Source of the DNA: an uncultured Lachnospiraceae bacterium
GTDB lineage: Bacteria; Bacillota; Clostridia; Lachnospirales; Lachnospiraceae
Direction of reading: 5' to 3'
Length of the DNA: 35,392 bases
Assembly: GCA_949051815.1 (NCBI GenBank)
Contig: CARQVR010000031.1
Location: forward strand, 1-35,392
Numbering within the stretch: position 1 is the first letter of the stretch; the number at the start of each line of letters is the position of its first letter. The position numbers and the translations under genes were made by a program. The notes beneath the pieces were generated by a model. That model did not search any database. It saw only the letters and a program-made list of their open reading frames with translations, and was not told the origin of the DNA. Positions 23,080-31,567 of this stretch are shown here, piece after piece.

Positions 23080-24495
23080 ATGTGCAAAACTAAGATTGTA
23101 TGTACCCTTGGACCATCCACAGACAACGAGGAAGTGCTGCGGCAGATGATGCTGGAAGGCATGAACGTTGCCAGATGTAATTTCTCCCACGGCGTCCACG
23201 AGGATCACAAGAGAAGAATGGATGTGGTGAAAAAACTCCGGAAGGAAGTGGGCAAACCGGTGGCGATTCTGCTTGACACCAAGGGGCCGGAAGTTCGTGT
23301 GAAGAATTTCAAGGAAGGCAGGGTGGTTCTGGAAGAGGGACAGCTCTTTACCCTGACTGCCGACGAGGTGGAGGGCACGAAGGATATTGTGAGCGTGACT
23401 TACAACAGGCTCTATGAGGATCTGGAAGAGGGAATGCGGGTACTCATTGACGACGGACTGATTGAAATGACGGTGGAGAAGGTGGACAAAAGCAACATTG
23501 TCTGCCGCGTCATAAACGGCGGCGTGGTATCTGACCACAAGGGCGTCAACGTGCCGGATGTGGATTTGTCCATGCCTTACATCAGCGATAAGGACAGGGA
23601 GGACATACTTTTCGGTATCGAGCAGGATGTGGACTTTATCGCGGCCTCTTTTGTGCAGAAAAAGGAAGATATTTTACAGCTTAGAAAACTGCTCGAAAAG
23701 AACGGTGGTCAGGACATCAAGATTATTTCCAAGATCGAAAATGCGCAGGGCGTGGCAAACATTGACGATATTCTGGCGGTGTCCGACGGCGTTATGGTGG
23801 CCAGAGGAGACATGGGCGTGGAGATTCCTTATGAGGAGGTGCCGGTGATCCAGAAGGAGATCATCAAGAAGGTGTACCGCGCCGGAAAGCAGGTTATCAC
23901 GGCCACACAGATGCTGGAATCCATGATTAAGAATCCGAGACCCACCAGAGCGGAGACGACGGATGTCGCCAATGCGGTTTACGACGGCACAAGCGCGATC
24001 ATGCTCTCCGGGGAGACGGCGGCGGGCGCCTATCCGGTGGAAGCCGTCAGAACGATGGTCAGGATTGCGGAGCGCACGGAGCAGGACGTGGATTACCGCA
24101 AGCGGTTTTTCCTGTTGGAGCGCGAGGCGAATCCCGACGTGACTGACGCGATCTGCCACGCAACCTGCACGACGGCTCTTGACCTGAATGCTACAGCCAT
24201 CGTGACGGTTACCAAATCGGGCAGATCGGCAAGGATGATTTCCCGCTACCGCCCGAAGAGCGATATCATAAGCTGCGCCACCACGGAAAAGGTGTGCAGA
24301 CAGCTCTCCCTGACGTGGGGTGTGACGCCGCTTCTGATTAAAGAGGAGAAGGACGCCTACGGGCTGTTTGACAAGGCGATTGCGGCGGCAGAGAAGAAGG
24401 GCCTTCTGGCGAAGGGCGATCTGACGGTTATTACATCCGGGGTGCCCATCGGTATTTCCGGTACCACAAACATGATTAAGGTACAGATCGTATAG
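23080..24495 (+). CDS. pyk: Pyruvate kinase
   Basis: A 471-residue enzyme of the short form, without the extra C-terminal phosphotransferase-like domain found in some Firmicutes. It makes pyruvate and ATP from phosphoenolpyruvate, the last step of glycolysis. Motifs: KIVCTLGPSTDN at the N terminus, ARCNFSHG, LDTKGPEVR, the catalytic lysine segment IISKIENAQG, MVARGDMGVEIP, and the signature ATQMLESMIKNPRPTRAE. The C-terminal allosteric domain is present. CGGAGGT lies just upstream of the ATG. It is on its own after the GH2 gene, probably with its own promoter. Its last 20 bases overlap the convergent metallophosphoesterase gene. Confidence 0.97.
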   Translation: MCKTKIVCTLGPSTDNEEVLRQMMLEGMNVARCNFSHGVHEDHKRRMDVVKKLRKEVGKPVAILLDTKGPEVRVKNFKEGRVVLEEGQLFTLTADEVEGTKDIVSVTYNRLYEDLEEGMRVLIDDGLIEMTVEKVDKSNIVCRVINGGVVSDHKGVNVPDVDLSMPYISDKDREDILFGIEQDVDFIAASFVQKKEDILQLRKLLEKNGGQDIKIISKIENAQGVANIDDILAVSDGVMVARGDMGVEIPYEEVPVIQKEIIKKVYRAGKQVITATQMLESMIKNPRPTRAETTDVANAVYDGTSAIMLSGETAAGAYPVEAVRTMVRIAERTEQDVDYRKRFFLLEREANPDVTDAICHATCTTALDLNATAIVTVTKSGRSARMISRYRPKSDIISCATTEKVCRQLSLTWGVTPLLIKEEKDAYGLFDKAIAAAEKKGLLAKGDLTVITSGVPIGISGTTNMIKVQIV

Positions 24496-25375
24496 GCACC
24501 GGCCCGGAGATAACCTCTCTCGCCACATAGAGGGTGCTGTCGAAACGGGCGTTCATGCTCCACTTGACTAAGGTCATAAGGCCGCGCTCAATCTCGATGC
24601 AGGTGATGCAGCGCGGGTGAACGCAGCTTCCCGTGTTATAGTAGCGGGCCGGTTCCGTGGGCAAAATGGGCCGGTGTGTGTGTCCGGTAATCAGGATGCG
24701 CCGGTTTTCCTGCGCCCAGCGTTCTAAGCGGACTTCGCATTTGTTTTTGACATGATAATTTTTGGCGGCGCTGGTGGGGTCAAGTATGCCCAGATTTTCC
24801 AGCGGCTGCCAGATATACCGGACGAGGAAACGGGAAATGGGCCAGAGCGCAGAGTTGAGCAGACTGGCCTGATGCCCGTGCGTCAGGTAGAGGGACACAC
24901 GAGACCTGCTTTCTTGAAGCAGGTCTGTGGTGAGAATGATTCCCTCGTGAAAAGTGAGGGAAGGAAACAGGGGCTGCATCTGCTGGGACTGCGTACAGAA
25001 AAAAGTATCGCAGCTTTTGGCGGGGTAGCCCCGTTTCCGTTTCACAATGTCGTGATTGCCATAGAGAAGATACAGCCGGTTTTCCTGGTAGAACTGTTTG
25101 AAGAGCCAGAAGACATTGCTGTGCACGTCAATGATATTTTTCATGTTTCTGTTTTCCCAAAGCTCATCCCCGTCACCCAGCTCGATATAGGTAAATCCCT
25201 GACTGTAGTAATGCTCCAGCGCGGCAAAATATAAGTGCTGGTTTTTCAGAAAGTTGTCGGAAGAGTTTCCTATGCCCCTGTGGCAGTCGCTCATCAGGAC
25301 ATAGCGGGAGCGGTTGGTGAGAGGCAGCAGGGGAGCGTTTTGAAAAGCGTGGTCAAGACGCGAGAACGTACTCAT
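24476..25375 (-). CDS. Calcineurin-like metallophosphoesterase
   Basis: A 299-residue phosphoesterase with all metal-binding motifs in order: SDCHRG (D30, H32), ELGDGDELW (D68, D70), YGNHD (N107, H108), YLTHGHQ and ITGHTHRP. The GDGDELW variant and overall length resemble UDP-diacylglucosamine-pyrophosphatase-like and related uncharacterised bacterial enzymes. A Gram-positive host argues against lipid A work, so the substrate is unknown. AAGGAG lies upstream of the start and inside the end of the upstream DUF4474-like gene, with only 2 bp between them. The two are therefore co-transcribed and probably translationally coupled. Confidence 0.9.
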   Translation of the reverse strand: MSTFSRLDHAFQNAPLLPLTNRSRYVLMSDCHRGIGNSSDNFLKNQHLYFAALEHYYSQGFTYIELGDGDELWENRNMKNIIDVHSNVFWLFKQFYQENRLYLLYGNHDIVKRKRGYPAKSCDTFFCTQSQQMQPLFPSLTFHEGIILTTDLLQESRSRVSLYLTHGHQASLLNSALWPISRFLVRYIWQPLENLGILDPTSAAKNYHVKNKCEVRLERWAQENRRILITGHTHRPILPTEPARYYNTGSCVHPRCITCIEIERGLMTLVKWSMNARFDSTLYVAREVISGPVPIRSVP

Positions 25376-25377
25376 AG

Positions 25378-26283
25378 TCAGCGCTCCTTACGGTGACGTT
25401 TGTGACAGCGTTTGTGAAACCGGCGCAGTCTGAGAAGCCTCCGGAAGGCAGACGGGAGGCAGTAGTACAGCAGCAAAACCCGGTCTTCGGTACAGAGGAA
25501 GGGTCTGGTAATCCACAGGTAAAGTTTGCAGAAAAGTTTGTTTTTCCACTGGGAGAACTTTCGAAAGAAACGTGTGATGAGATTGTATTTCGTGCAATCT
25601 CTGTGAAACATAAAGCAGACGGTGAGCCCTCTGACACAGAGGCCGTCCTCCGGGTAACCGGTCCGCTGCAGACCGTGCACGAAGGCGGAGAGCATTTCCC
25701 TGTTGGGAAAGTGGATGCAGGACTCCATGGTGAGAGAGGAGGGCCTGGAAAAGTATCCCACGAGAAAGGCGGTCAGCCACCAGTGCCGTCCGGAATTGCA
25801 AATGCACTCGTTCTCACACTTGCATAGCCGGAAAGAGCAGTCCAGCATTTCGCTGTCTTCGGCGCAGGAGAACCAGGCGGTTTTATAATCCGCTTCGGGA
25901 ATGATGCCGTCTGCATGGTAGATACCGATTTCCGCTCCGGTATTGATCCCGTACTGCCCTTTCCAGAATTCAATCAGCCATGTGCGGCCCCGGTAATCAA
26001 AATAGACGGGAAGAGCGTCGAAAACCATCTGGAAGCGGGGCGCCATATAATCATAGAGAGAGGCGTAACCGGCCTGCCGCTGCGGGGCGTCCACCGTGGT
26101 GGAGAAGAAACCGCAGTCACAGTGGAAATCGTAACCGAAGGGATATACCAGCTCGTTTAAGAGGGAGCATTTGGTACAGCAGTCCATGGCTTTTATCTTA
26201 CAGATTATTTTTTTCCTCCGGAATTGAAAGAAGATACAGCCGAGAACGGCCATGAGAAGTAATGCTAAGAGTAAAAAGTACAT
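25378..26283 (-). CDS. DUF4474-like membrane-anchored protein of unknown function
   Basis: A 301-residue protein. An N-terminal membrane helix (residues 2-20) is followed by a soluble domain. The stretch FFSTTVDAPQRQAGYASLYDYMAPRFQMVFDALPVYFDYRGRTWLIEFWKGQYGINTGAEIGIYHAD is the pattern I associate with the clostridial DUF4474 family. It is cysteine-rich (MDCCTKCSLL, FHCDCGFF, CKCENECICN), which suggests metal binding or disulphides. The C terminus is a basic Arg/His/Lys tail (RRLLRLRRFHKRCHKRHRKER). No function is established that I know of. It is coupled to the downstream metallophosphoesterase gene. Confidence 0.8.
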   Translation of the reverse strand: MYFLLLALLLMAVLGCIFFQFRRKKIICKIKAMDCCTKCSLLNELVYPFGYDFHCDCGFFSTTVDAPQRQAGYASLYDYMAPRFQMVFDALPVYFDYRGRTWLIEFWKGQYGINTGAEIGIYHADGIIPEADYKTAWFSCAEDSEMLDCSFRLCKCENECICNSGRHWWLTAFLVGYFSRPSSLTMESCIHFPNREMLSAFVHGLQRTGYPEDGLCVRGLTVCFMFHRDCTKYNLITRFFRKFSQWKNKLFCKLYLWITRPFLCTEDRVLLLYYCLPSAFRRLLRLRRFHKRCHKRHRKER

Positions 26284-26341
26284 AATAAATATCCTGTGTC
26301 GTTTTACTCTATTTTATGTCGAAAGAAGAGAAATAGTTCGG

Positions 26342-26437
26342 GGGAAACGGCCTTTACGGAACGGGAAACAGCGACCGCGGACGTTTCGACGTCGAAACAG
26401 GATCAACGGGAAACAGCCTTTACGGAACGAGAAACAG
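26342..26437 (-). repeat. Duplicated 3' end of the AEC transporter gene with a 16-bp palindrome
   Basis: A 30-bp sequence occurs at 26342-26371 and 26408-26437, 66 bp apart, differing at two positions. The copy at 26408 contains the last codons and stop of the AEC gene; the other lies downstream of it in the same orientation. Between them GTTTCGACGTCGAAAC (26383-26398) is a perfect palindrome. The duplicate looks like a leftover of a tandem duplication of the gene end. Confidence 0.75.
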
Positions 26438-27412
26438 GCAGGCCGCCGGTACCGTCACAAGACTTAAAATGGTAGTCAGAATAATGCCCTGTGAAATGGA
26501 TCCGGTTTCCATATCCATCTGTTTGGCGAGCATGAGGGGCATATTGGCGGCTGGAACCGCAACCATCAGAAGCATGGTATTTAAAATCAGCGTGTGATGA
26601 AAGAAACAGCGCATCAAAAGCATACAGCCGATGGGCACGAGAACCTGCCTGAGCAGGGTAAACGCGTAGAGCCTTGGATTAGAAAAGATATCCTTTGGCG
26701 CCATCTGCGCTACAGACACGCCGAGAACCAGCATGGATAAGAGCGTGGTTGCACGTCCGGCGTAAGTGAGGGTGGAAGATATGATGACGGGCACATGAAA
26801 GTTTCCCAGATAAAAAATAATGGTAACTGCCGCGGAAATGGTACCCGCGTTCACAAGCATGCGCAGGCGGCCGCAGGTCCGGCCTGCGGGAGCGGAGGCA
26901 TTCTTTTGCGTGTGCGAAACGGGAGCCTCAGCGGCTTCTGCCGCCTGCTGTGCGGCGGCCCTTTGCAGGAGTGAAGTGCCGAAGGTGTAAACAAGCAGGT
27001 TAAAGAGCAGATTAAAGATAGATACAAAGATCAGAGACTGACTGCCAAGCACCGCGGAGGCCAGAGGGATGCCGATAAAACCTACATTGCCGAAAACGGT
27101 CAGCACCTGATAGGCGTAGTGAAGGCGCTTCGGTACGCGCAGAACATAGGGAAGCACGAAGCCGGCGGCGATCAGAATGGCAAAAACGGCGGCGTAGGAG
27201 GCAAGGGCAATGCCAAGCTCCTGTAAGGACGCTTTGGGACCGTCTTCGAGGGCGGAACAGATTAAGAGGGCGGGGTTCGTGACATTGATAATTAAACCGG
27301 AGATCTGCCTGGAGCATTCCTCCGAAATCATTTTGCGGCGGTACAGGATCATGCCGATGCCGATTAAAATAAAGATAATGATCATTTGCTGTAATACGAT
27401 TGCCATACTCAT
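26420..27412 (-). CDS. AEC (auxin efflux carrier) family transporter
   Basis: A 330-residue membrane protein with about ten helices. The halves start QQMIIIFILIGIGMILYRRKMIS and VNAGTISAAVTIIFYLGNFHVP. Typical AEC features are INVTNPALLICSAL, FGNVGFIGIPLASAVLG and VPAANMPLMLAKQMDMETGSISQGIILTTILSLVTVP. A loop at about 155-180 is Ala/Gln-rich. Bacterial members move small organic acids such as malonate or malate; the substrate is not predictable. AGGAAAGAGGA precedes the start. A TATAAT (27449-27454 on the reverse strand) lies about 37 bp upstream without a clear -35. The gene is divergent from glpK. Confidence 0.92.
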   Translation of the reverse strand: MSMAIVLQQMIIIFILIGIGMILYRRKMISEECSRQISGLIINVTNPALLICSALEDGPKASLQELGIALASYAAVFAILIAAGFVLPYVLRVPKRLHYAYQVLTVFGNVGFIGIPLASAVLGSQSLIFVSIFNLLFNLLVYTFGTSLLQRAAAQQAAEAAEAPVSHTQKNASAPAGRTCGRLRMLVNAGTISAAVTIIFYLGNFHVPVIISSTLTYAGRATTLLSMLVLGVSVAQMAPKDIFSNPRLYAFTLLRQVLVPIGCMLLMRCFFHHTLILNTMLLMVAVPAANMPLMLAKQMDMETGSISQGIILTTILSLVTVPAACLFLVP

Positions 27413-27478
27413 ACAGTGTCCTCTTTCCTATTATGCTCATCCCGAACTATTATAGTACATTTTTACAAAAATGGAAGA

Positions 27479-27507
27479 TTGTTTTTCTCCTGCACTCGTT
27501 ATATACT
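27479..27507 (+). promoter_or_regulatory. Predicted promoter of glpK
   Basis: TTGTTT (27479-27484) and TATACT (27502-27507) are 17 bp apart. Transcription would start near 27514 and give a leader of about 90 nt that holds the structures at 27534-27587. Confidence 0.6.
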
Positions 27508-27533
27508 TATTTAGAATGAAAAGGCATGGAAGA

Positions 27534-27587
27534 TTGTGTCTGCGCATTGCCTGACACAAACCCGGTTATGCGCAAAAAAAATGCGCA
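27534..27587 (+). promoter_or_regulatory. glpK leader with alternative hairpins and three TGCGCA copies
   Basis: TTGTGTC (27534-27540) can pair with GACACAA (27553-27559). The self-complementary hexamer TGCGCA occurs at 27541, 27569 and 27582, so the copies can pair with each other in competing ways. The last is just upstream of the GGAG ribosome binding site, and an A tract follows the second. This may be a post-transcriptional control region, but no known riboswitch is recognised. Confidence 0.4.
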
Positions 27588-27602
27588 GAAATGGAGCAGA
27601 AA

Positions 27603-29102
27603 ATGCAAAAATATATTATGGCGCTGGATCAGGGGACGACCAGCTCCCGCTGCATTTTGTTTGATAAAAGGGGTAATATCTGCAGCATGGCGCAGAAGGA
27701 GTTTACCCAGATTTATCCGCAGGCCGGATGGGTGGAGCACAATCCGCGCGAGATATGGGCTTCCCAGCTTGCGGTGGCGATCGAGGCGATGGCGAATATC
27801 GGCGCGGACGCATCGCAGATCGCGGGCATCGGCATCACGAACCAGCGCGAGACGACGATTGTATGGGACAGGGAAACGGGCGAGCCGGTATATAATGCGA
27901 TTGTGTGGCAGTGCCGGAGGACGGCGGAATTTATCGACGGATTGAAGGCGCAGGGCTATACGGAAACGATACGGAAAAAGACCGGACTTGTGCCGGACGC
28001 TTATTTTTCGGGGAGCAAGATCCGCTGGATTTTAGATCATGTGGAGGGCGCGCGGGAGAGAGCGGAGCAGGGCGGACTGCTGTTTGGAACGGTGGATTCG
28101 TGGCTGATTTGGAAACTGACCAAAGGGGCCGTTCACGCGACCGACTACACCAATGCCTCCCGCACGATGCTTTACAATATCCACACACTGGAATGGGATG
28201 AAGAGCTTCTTTCCATACTGCGGATCCCCGGACAGATGCTGCCGGAGGTGAAGCCTTCCGGGGAGGTGTTTGGCGAGAGTGACACAAGTATTTTCGGTGC
28301 GCCGGTTCCCATTGCGGGTGCGGCGGGCGACCAGCAGGCTGCGCTCTTCGGACAGTGCTGTTTTGCGCCGGGACAGGTGAAAAACACTTATGGGACAGGG
28401 TGTTTTCTGCTGATGAACACAGGAAAGGAAGCGATTGCTTCATCAAGCGGCCTTCTGACCACGATTGCGGCGGGAAATGATGCCCGGCCGGACTATGCGC
28501 TGGAGGGCAGCGTATTTGTGGCGGGCGCGGCGGTACAGTGGATGCGGGACGAAATGCGGATGATGAAGATTTCCGGACATTCGGAGAAGTACGCGATGCG
28601 TGTGCCGGACACAAACGGCGTCTATGTGGTGCCTGCTTTTGTGGGCATGGGAACGCCCTACTGGAATCCGTATGCGCGGGGCACCGTGGTGGGCATTACG
28701 AGAGGCTGCCAGAAGGAGCATTTTGTGCGTGCGGTGCTGGAGTCTGTTGCCTACCAGTCGATGGACGTGCTAAAGGCGATGGAGGAGGACGCCGGCATAC
28801 CCCTGGCGGAGCTGAAAGTGGACGGCGGCGCCAGCGCCAACGATTTCCTGATGCAGTTTCAGGCGGATATCACGGGGCAGGCGGTACACCGCCCAAGCTG
28901 TATAGAGACGACGGCTCTGGGCGCGGCTTATCTGGCGGGACTTTCGGTGGGCTACTGGAAAGACAAGGGAGAGATCTGCGAAAACTGGCAGCTTGGACAG
29001 CGGTTTGACGTGGCGATGGAGGAAAAGATAAGGGAGCAGCTTGTGAAAGGATGGAAACGCGCTGTCAGATGCGCGCTTGCATGGGCGGATGATGCGCGAT
29101 AG
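27603..29102 (+). CDS. glpK: Glycerol kinase
   Basis: A 499-residue enzyme of the FGGY family, the usual length for GlpK. It phosphorylates glycerol to glycerol 3-phosphate. Motifs: MALDQGTTSSRCILFD, GIGITNQRETTIVWD, VDSWLIWKLT, GAAGDQQAALFGQ, NTYGTGCFLLMNTG and VDGGASANDFLMQFQADI. The start at 27603 fits the GGAG site six bases upstream; the ATG at 27591 does not. In low-GC Gram-positives GlpK is often activated by HPr phosphorylation of a histidine just before the GDQQ motif. No histidine is present in that segment here, so this control may be lacking. No glpF or glpO gene is adjacent. A weaker relative of the structured element follows its stop. Confidence 0.97.
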   Translation: MQKYIMALDQGTTSSRCILFDKRGNICSMAQKEFTQIYPQAGWVEHNPREIWASQLAVAIEAMANIGADASQIAGIGITNQRETTIVWDRETGEPVYNAIVWQCRRTAEFIDGLKAQGYTETIRKKTGLVPDAYFSGSKIRWILDHVEGARERAEQGGLLFGTVDSWLIWKLTKGAVHATDYTNASRTMLYNIHTLEWDEELLSILRIPGQMLPEVKPSGEVFGESDTSIFGAPVPIAGAAGDQQAALFGQCCFAPGQVKNTYGTGCFLLMNTGKEAIASSSGLLTTIAAGNDARPDYALEGSVFVAGAAVQWMRDEMRMMKISGHSEKYAMRVPDTNGVYVVPAFVGMGTPYWNPYARGTVVGITRGCQKEHFVRAVLESVAYQSMDVLKAMEEDAGIPLAELKVDGGASANDFLMQFQADITGQAVHRPSCIETTALGAAYLAGLSVGYWKDKGEICENWQLGQRFDVAMEEKIREQLVKGWKRAVRCALAWADDAR

Positions 29103-29108
29103 CAACGG

Positions 29109-29221
29109 GCGGTGCGTAGACAGAGGAGTGAGTGAGGCGGAGAGCTTGATCCGATGGATGCATAGGGCTACTGCCCGCGAGCGGGGAAGCCGACGGCTTT
29201 CGGGCTGCACGGCGAAAGATT
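29109..29221 (+). repeat. Structured intergenic element, diverged copy D
   Basis: The glpK to GH36 gap (29103-29239) holds a sequence that parallels the elements at 17499 and 19553. It has an AGCTTG core (29142-29147), GGATGCATAGGGC (29156-29168), a GGGC-TACT-GCCC hairpin (29165-29176), and then GAAGCC with GGCTTTC around GAC. It is more degraded, and an outer stem is not clear. It ends just before the AAAGGA ribosome binding site of the GH36 gene. Confidence 0.5.
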
Positions 29222-29239
29222 TAAGAAAGGAACCGGAAT

Positions 29240-31465
29240 ATGAACATTACCTATAATGAAAAAAACAGAATATTTAAACTGGACACACCCCACACGAGCT
29301 ACTGTATCGGTGTGGTAGATGAGGAAAACTTTTTGGGACATGTGTACTACGGAAGGCGCCTTTCGTCGGACGATCTGGCGTATCTGATGCGCACAGGAGA
29401 GCCGCCCTTTGTCCCTTCGGAAAATAATCGGGAGAGAACGGCCTTTCTGGACACGTTTCCGATGGAATACACGGGGCACAATCTGGGCGACTACCGCGAG
29501 GGAACGCTGTCTGTGCGCACACTGTCCGGGCATACGGGAGTATCGCTCTTCTACGTGTCGCACCGTATTTACGACGGCAAGAAGGCGTTAGAAGGGCTTC
29601 CGGCCACATTTGGCGGGGCGGATGAATGCAAGACGCTGGAGATTACCTGTGAAGATCCGGTATTAAAATTACAGGTAGTGTTGTCCTACAGCATTTTTGC
29701 GGATACGGACGCCATCGCCAGAAGCGTGCGCGTCATCAATAACGGCGGCGAGGCAGTTTATCTGACGAAGGTGCTTTCCGCCTGCATTGATATGGACAAT
29801 GACGATTACGACATGATTACCCTGCACGGCTCATGGGCGAGGGAGCGCGCGATACAGATATATCCGGTCAGAAAGGGAAAGCAGAGCGTCGGCTCGGTGC
29901 GCGGGGAGTCCAGCCATCAGGAGCATCCGTTTATGGCCTGGAAGAGCAGGACGGCGACGGAGGAAGCGGGCGACGTTTATGCCATGAACTTTGTGTATTC
30001 CGGCAATTTCATCGCGCAGATCGAGGAGAGTCAGTTTGGCAGCATCCGCGCCATGATGGGGATTCATCCGGAGGACTTTTGCTGGAAGCTGGAGTCCGGC
30101 GCAGGTTTTCAGGCGCCGGAAGTGATCTGCATGTATTCCGCAAACGGGCTTGGCGGCATGACCAGAAACTTCCACGAGCTGTACCGCAATCATTTGATCC
30201 GGGGTATGTATAAGGATAAAAAGCGGCCGGTTCTGATCAATAACTGGGAGGCCACTTATTTTGACTTTGACACGGATAAGCTGCTGGATATTGCCAGAGA
30301 GGCTTCCGCGCTCGGCATAGAGATGTTAGTCATGGACGACGGGTGGTTCGGCCACAGAAACGACGATAATTCCAGTCTGGGAGACTGGTTTGTGAATGAG
30401 TCCAAGATTAAGGGCGGGCTTAAGTTCCTGGTGGACGAGGTGAATAAGCTGGGCATGAAGTTCGGCATCTGGGTGGAGCCGGAAATGATTTCCCCCGATT
30501 CCGATTTATACCGGGAGCATCCCGACTGGGCAATCCGGATCCCGGACAGGGTGGGAAGCCTTTGCAGAAACCAGTATGTGCTGGACCTGACCAGAAAAGA
30601 AGTGCGCGACTGTGTTTATGACAGGATCGCGGCAGTGCTTAGAAGCGCGAATATTGAGTATGTGAAGTGGGACATGAACAGACAGCTTTCCGATCTGGGG
30701 AGCTTTGGCCTTGCGGCGGACAGACAGGGCGAGCTGGTGCACAGACAGACGCTTGCGCTCTACGAAATGCAGGAGAGGCTGATTACGGATTTCCCGAAGC
30801 TGCTTTTGGAGAACTGCTCTGGCGGCGGTGCGAGATTTGATCCGGGTATGCTCTATTACAGTCCCCAGATCTGGTGCTCCGACGATGCGGACGCGATTGA
30901 GCGGCTGTCGATTCAGGCGGGAACGGCGCTTATTTATCCTCTTTCCACTATGGGCGCGCATGTGTCCGACTGCCCGAATCATACGGTGGGCAGGACGACG
31001 CCTTTTGACACGAGGGGATATGTGGCGCTTGCGGGCACGTTCGGTTATGAGCTGGACGTGACGAAGATTCCCGAGGCGGACCGGAACATGATTCCCGATC
31101 AGGTGGCAATGTACCATAAATATAATGATCTGGTGCGGCAGGGTGACTATTACCGTATAGCGCGTTATGCGGAGAATCATTTTTATGACTGTTACGCGGT
31201 GGTGGCGAAGGATCAGAGCGAGGCGCTTGTCACCTATGTGCAGGTGCTGAACCGGCCAAACTTCCACAGCAGAAGAATCTGCATTCCTGGACTTGATCCG
31301 GAGAAAACGTATGTGATTGAGAATGCGGCGGACTGGCCGGAGATCGGGCAGACTGAATACAGGGGCGATACGCTGCACTACGCGGGGATCAATATACCGC
31401 CGATCAGTGGGGATTTCCGGGCACGGTTAATGCATCTTACGGAAGTGAAACAGGCGCACGCGTAA
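29240..31465 (+). CDS. Alpha-galactosidase, glycoside hydrolase family 36
   Basis: A 741-residue enzyme of the long bacterial GH36 type. The N-terminal beta-supersandwich (about 1-320) is followed by a TIM barrel with nucleophile D478 in YVKWDMNR and acid/base D548 in IWCSDDADAIER. Other signatures are LINNWEATYFDFD, VMDDGWFGHRNDDNSSLGDW, GIWVEPEMI and ENCSGGGARFDPGMLYY. It removes alpha-1,6-linked galactose from raffinose, stachyose and melibiose. No signal peptide is present, so it is cytoplasmic. AAGAAAGGAACC precedes the start. No transporter is adjacent; glpK lies upstream and an aminotransferase downstream. Confidence 0.97.
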   Translation: MNITYNEKNRIFKLDTPHTSYCIGVVDEENFLGHVYYGRRLSSDDLAYLMRTGEPPFVPSENNRERTAFLDTFPMEYTGHNLGDYREGTLSVRTLSGHTGVSLFYVSHRIYDGKKALEGLPATFGGADECKTLEITCEDPVLKLQVVLSYSIFADTDAIARSVRVINNGGEAVYLTKVLSACIDMDNDDYDMITLHGSWARERAIQIYPVRKGKQSVGSVRGESSHQEHPFMAWKSRTATEEAGDVYAMNFVYSGNFIAQIEESQFGSIRAMMGIHPEDFCWKLESGAGFQAPEVICMYSANGLGGMTRNFHELYRNHLIRGMYKDKKRPVLINNWEATYFDFDTDKLLDIAREASALGIEMLVMDDGWFGHRNDDNSSLGDWFVNESKIKGGLKFLVDEVNKLGMKFGIWVEPEMISPDSDLYREHPDWAIRIPDRVGSLCRNQYVLDLTRKEVRDCVYDRIAAVLRSANIEYVKWDMNRQLSDLGSFGLAADRQGELVHRQTLALYEMQERLITDFPKLLLENCSGGGARFDPGMLYYSPQIWCSDDADAIERLSIQAGTALIYPLSTMGAHVSDCPNHTVGRTTPFDTRGYVALAGTFGYELDVTKIPEADRNMIPDQVAMYHKYNDLVRQGDYYRIARYAENHFYDCYAVVAKDQSEALVTYVQVLNRPNFHSRRICIPGLDPEKTYVIENAADWPEIGQTEYRGDTLHYAGINIPPISGDFRARLMHLTEVKQAHA

Positions 31466-31567
31466 GTTTGGCCGACACGCCGGAAGCACATGCTTCATAT
31501 CGCGTCCGGGCGGGTGAATAATGGTCTGATAAGTTGACAGAATATGGGAAGAAATGGAGAATCGAGT

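Noticed and set aside
31534..31562. TTGACA-17-GAGAAT as a promoter of the aminotransferase gene
   Set aside because: The -10 is poor and overlaps the ribosome binding site; transcription would begin at the start codon, so I treat the TTGACA as chance.
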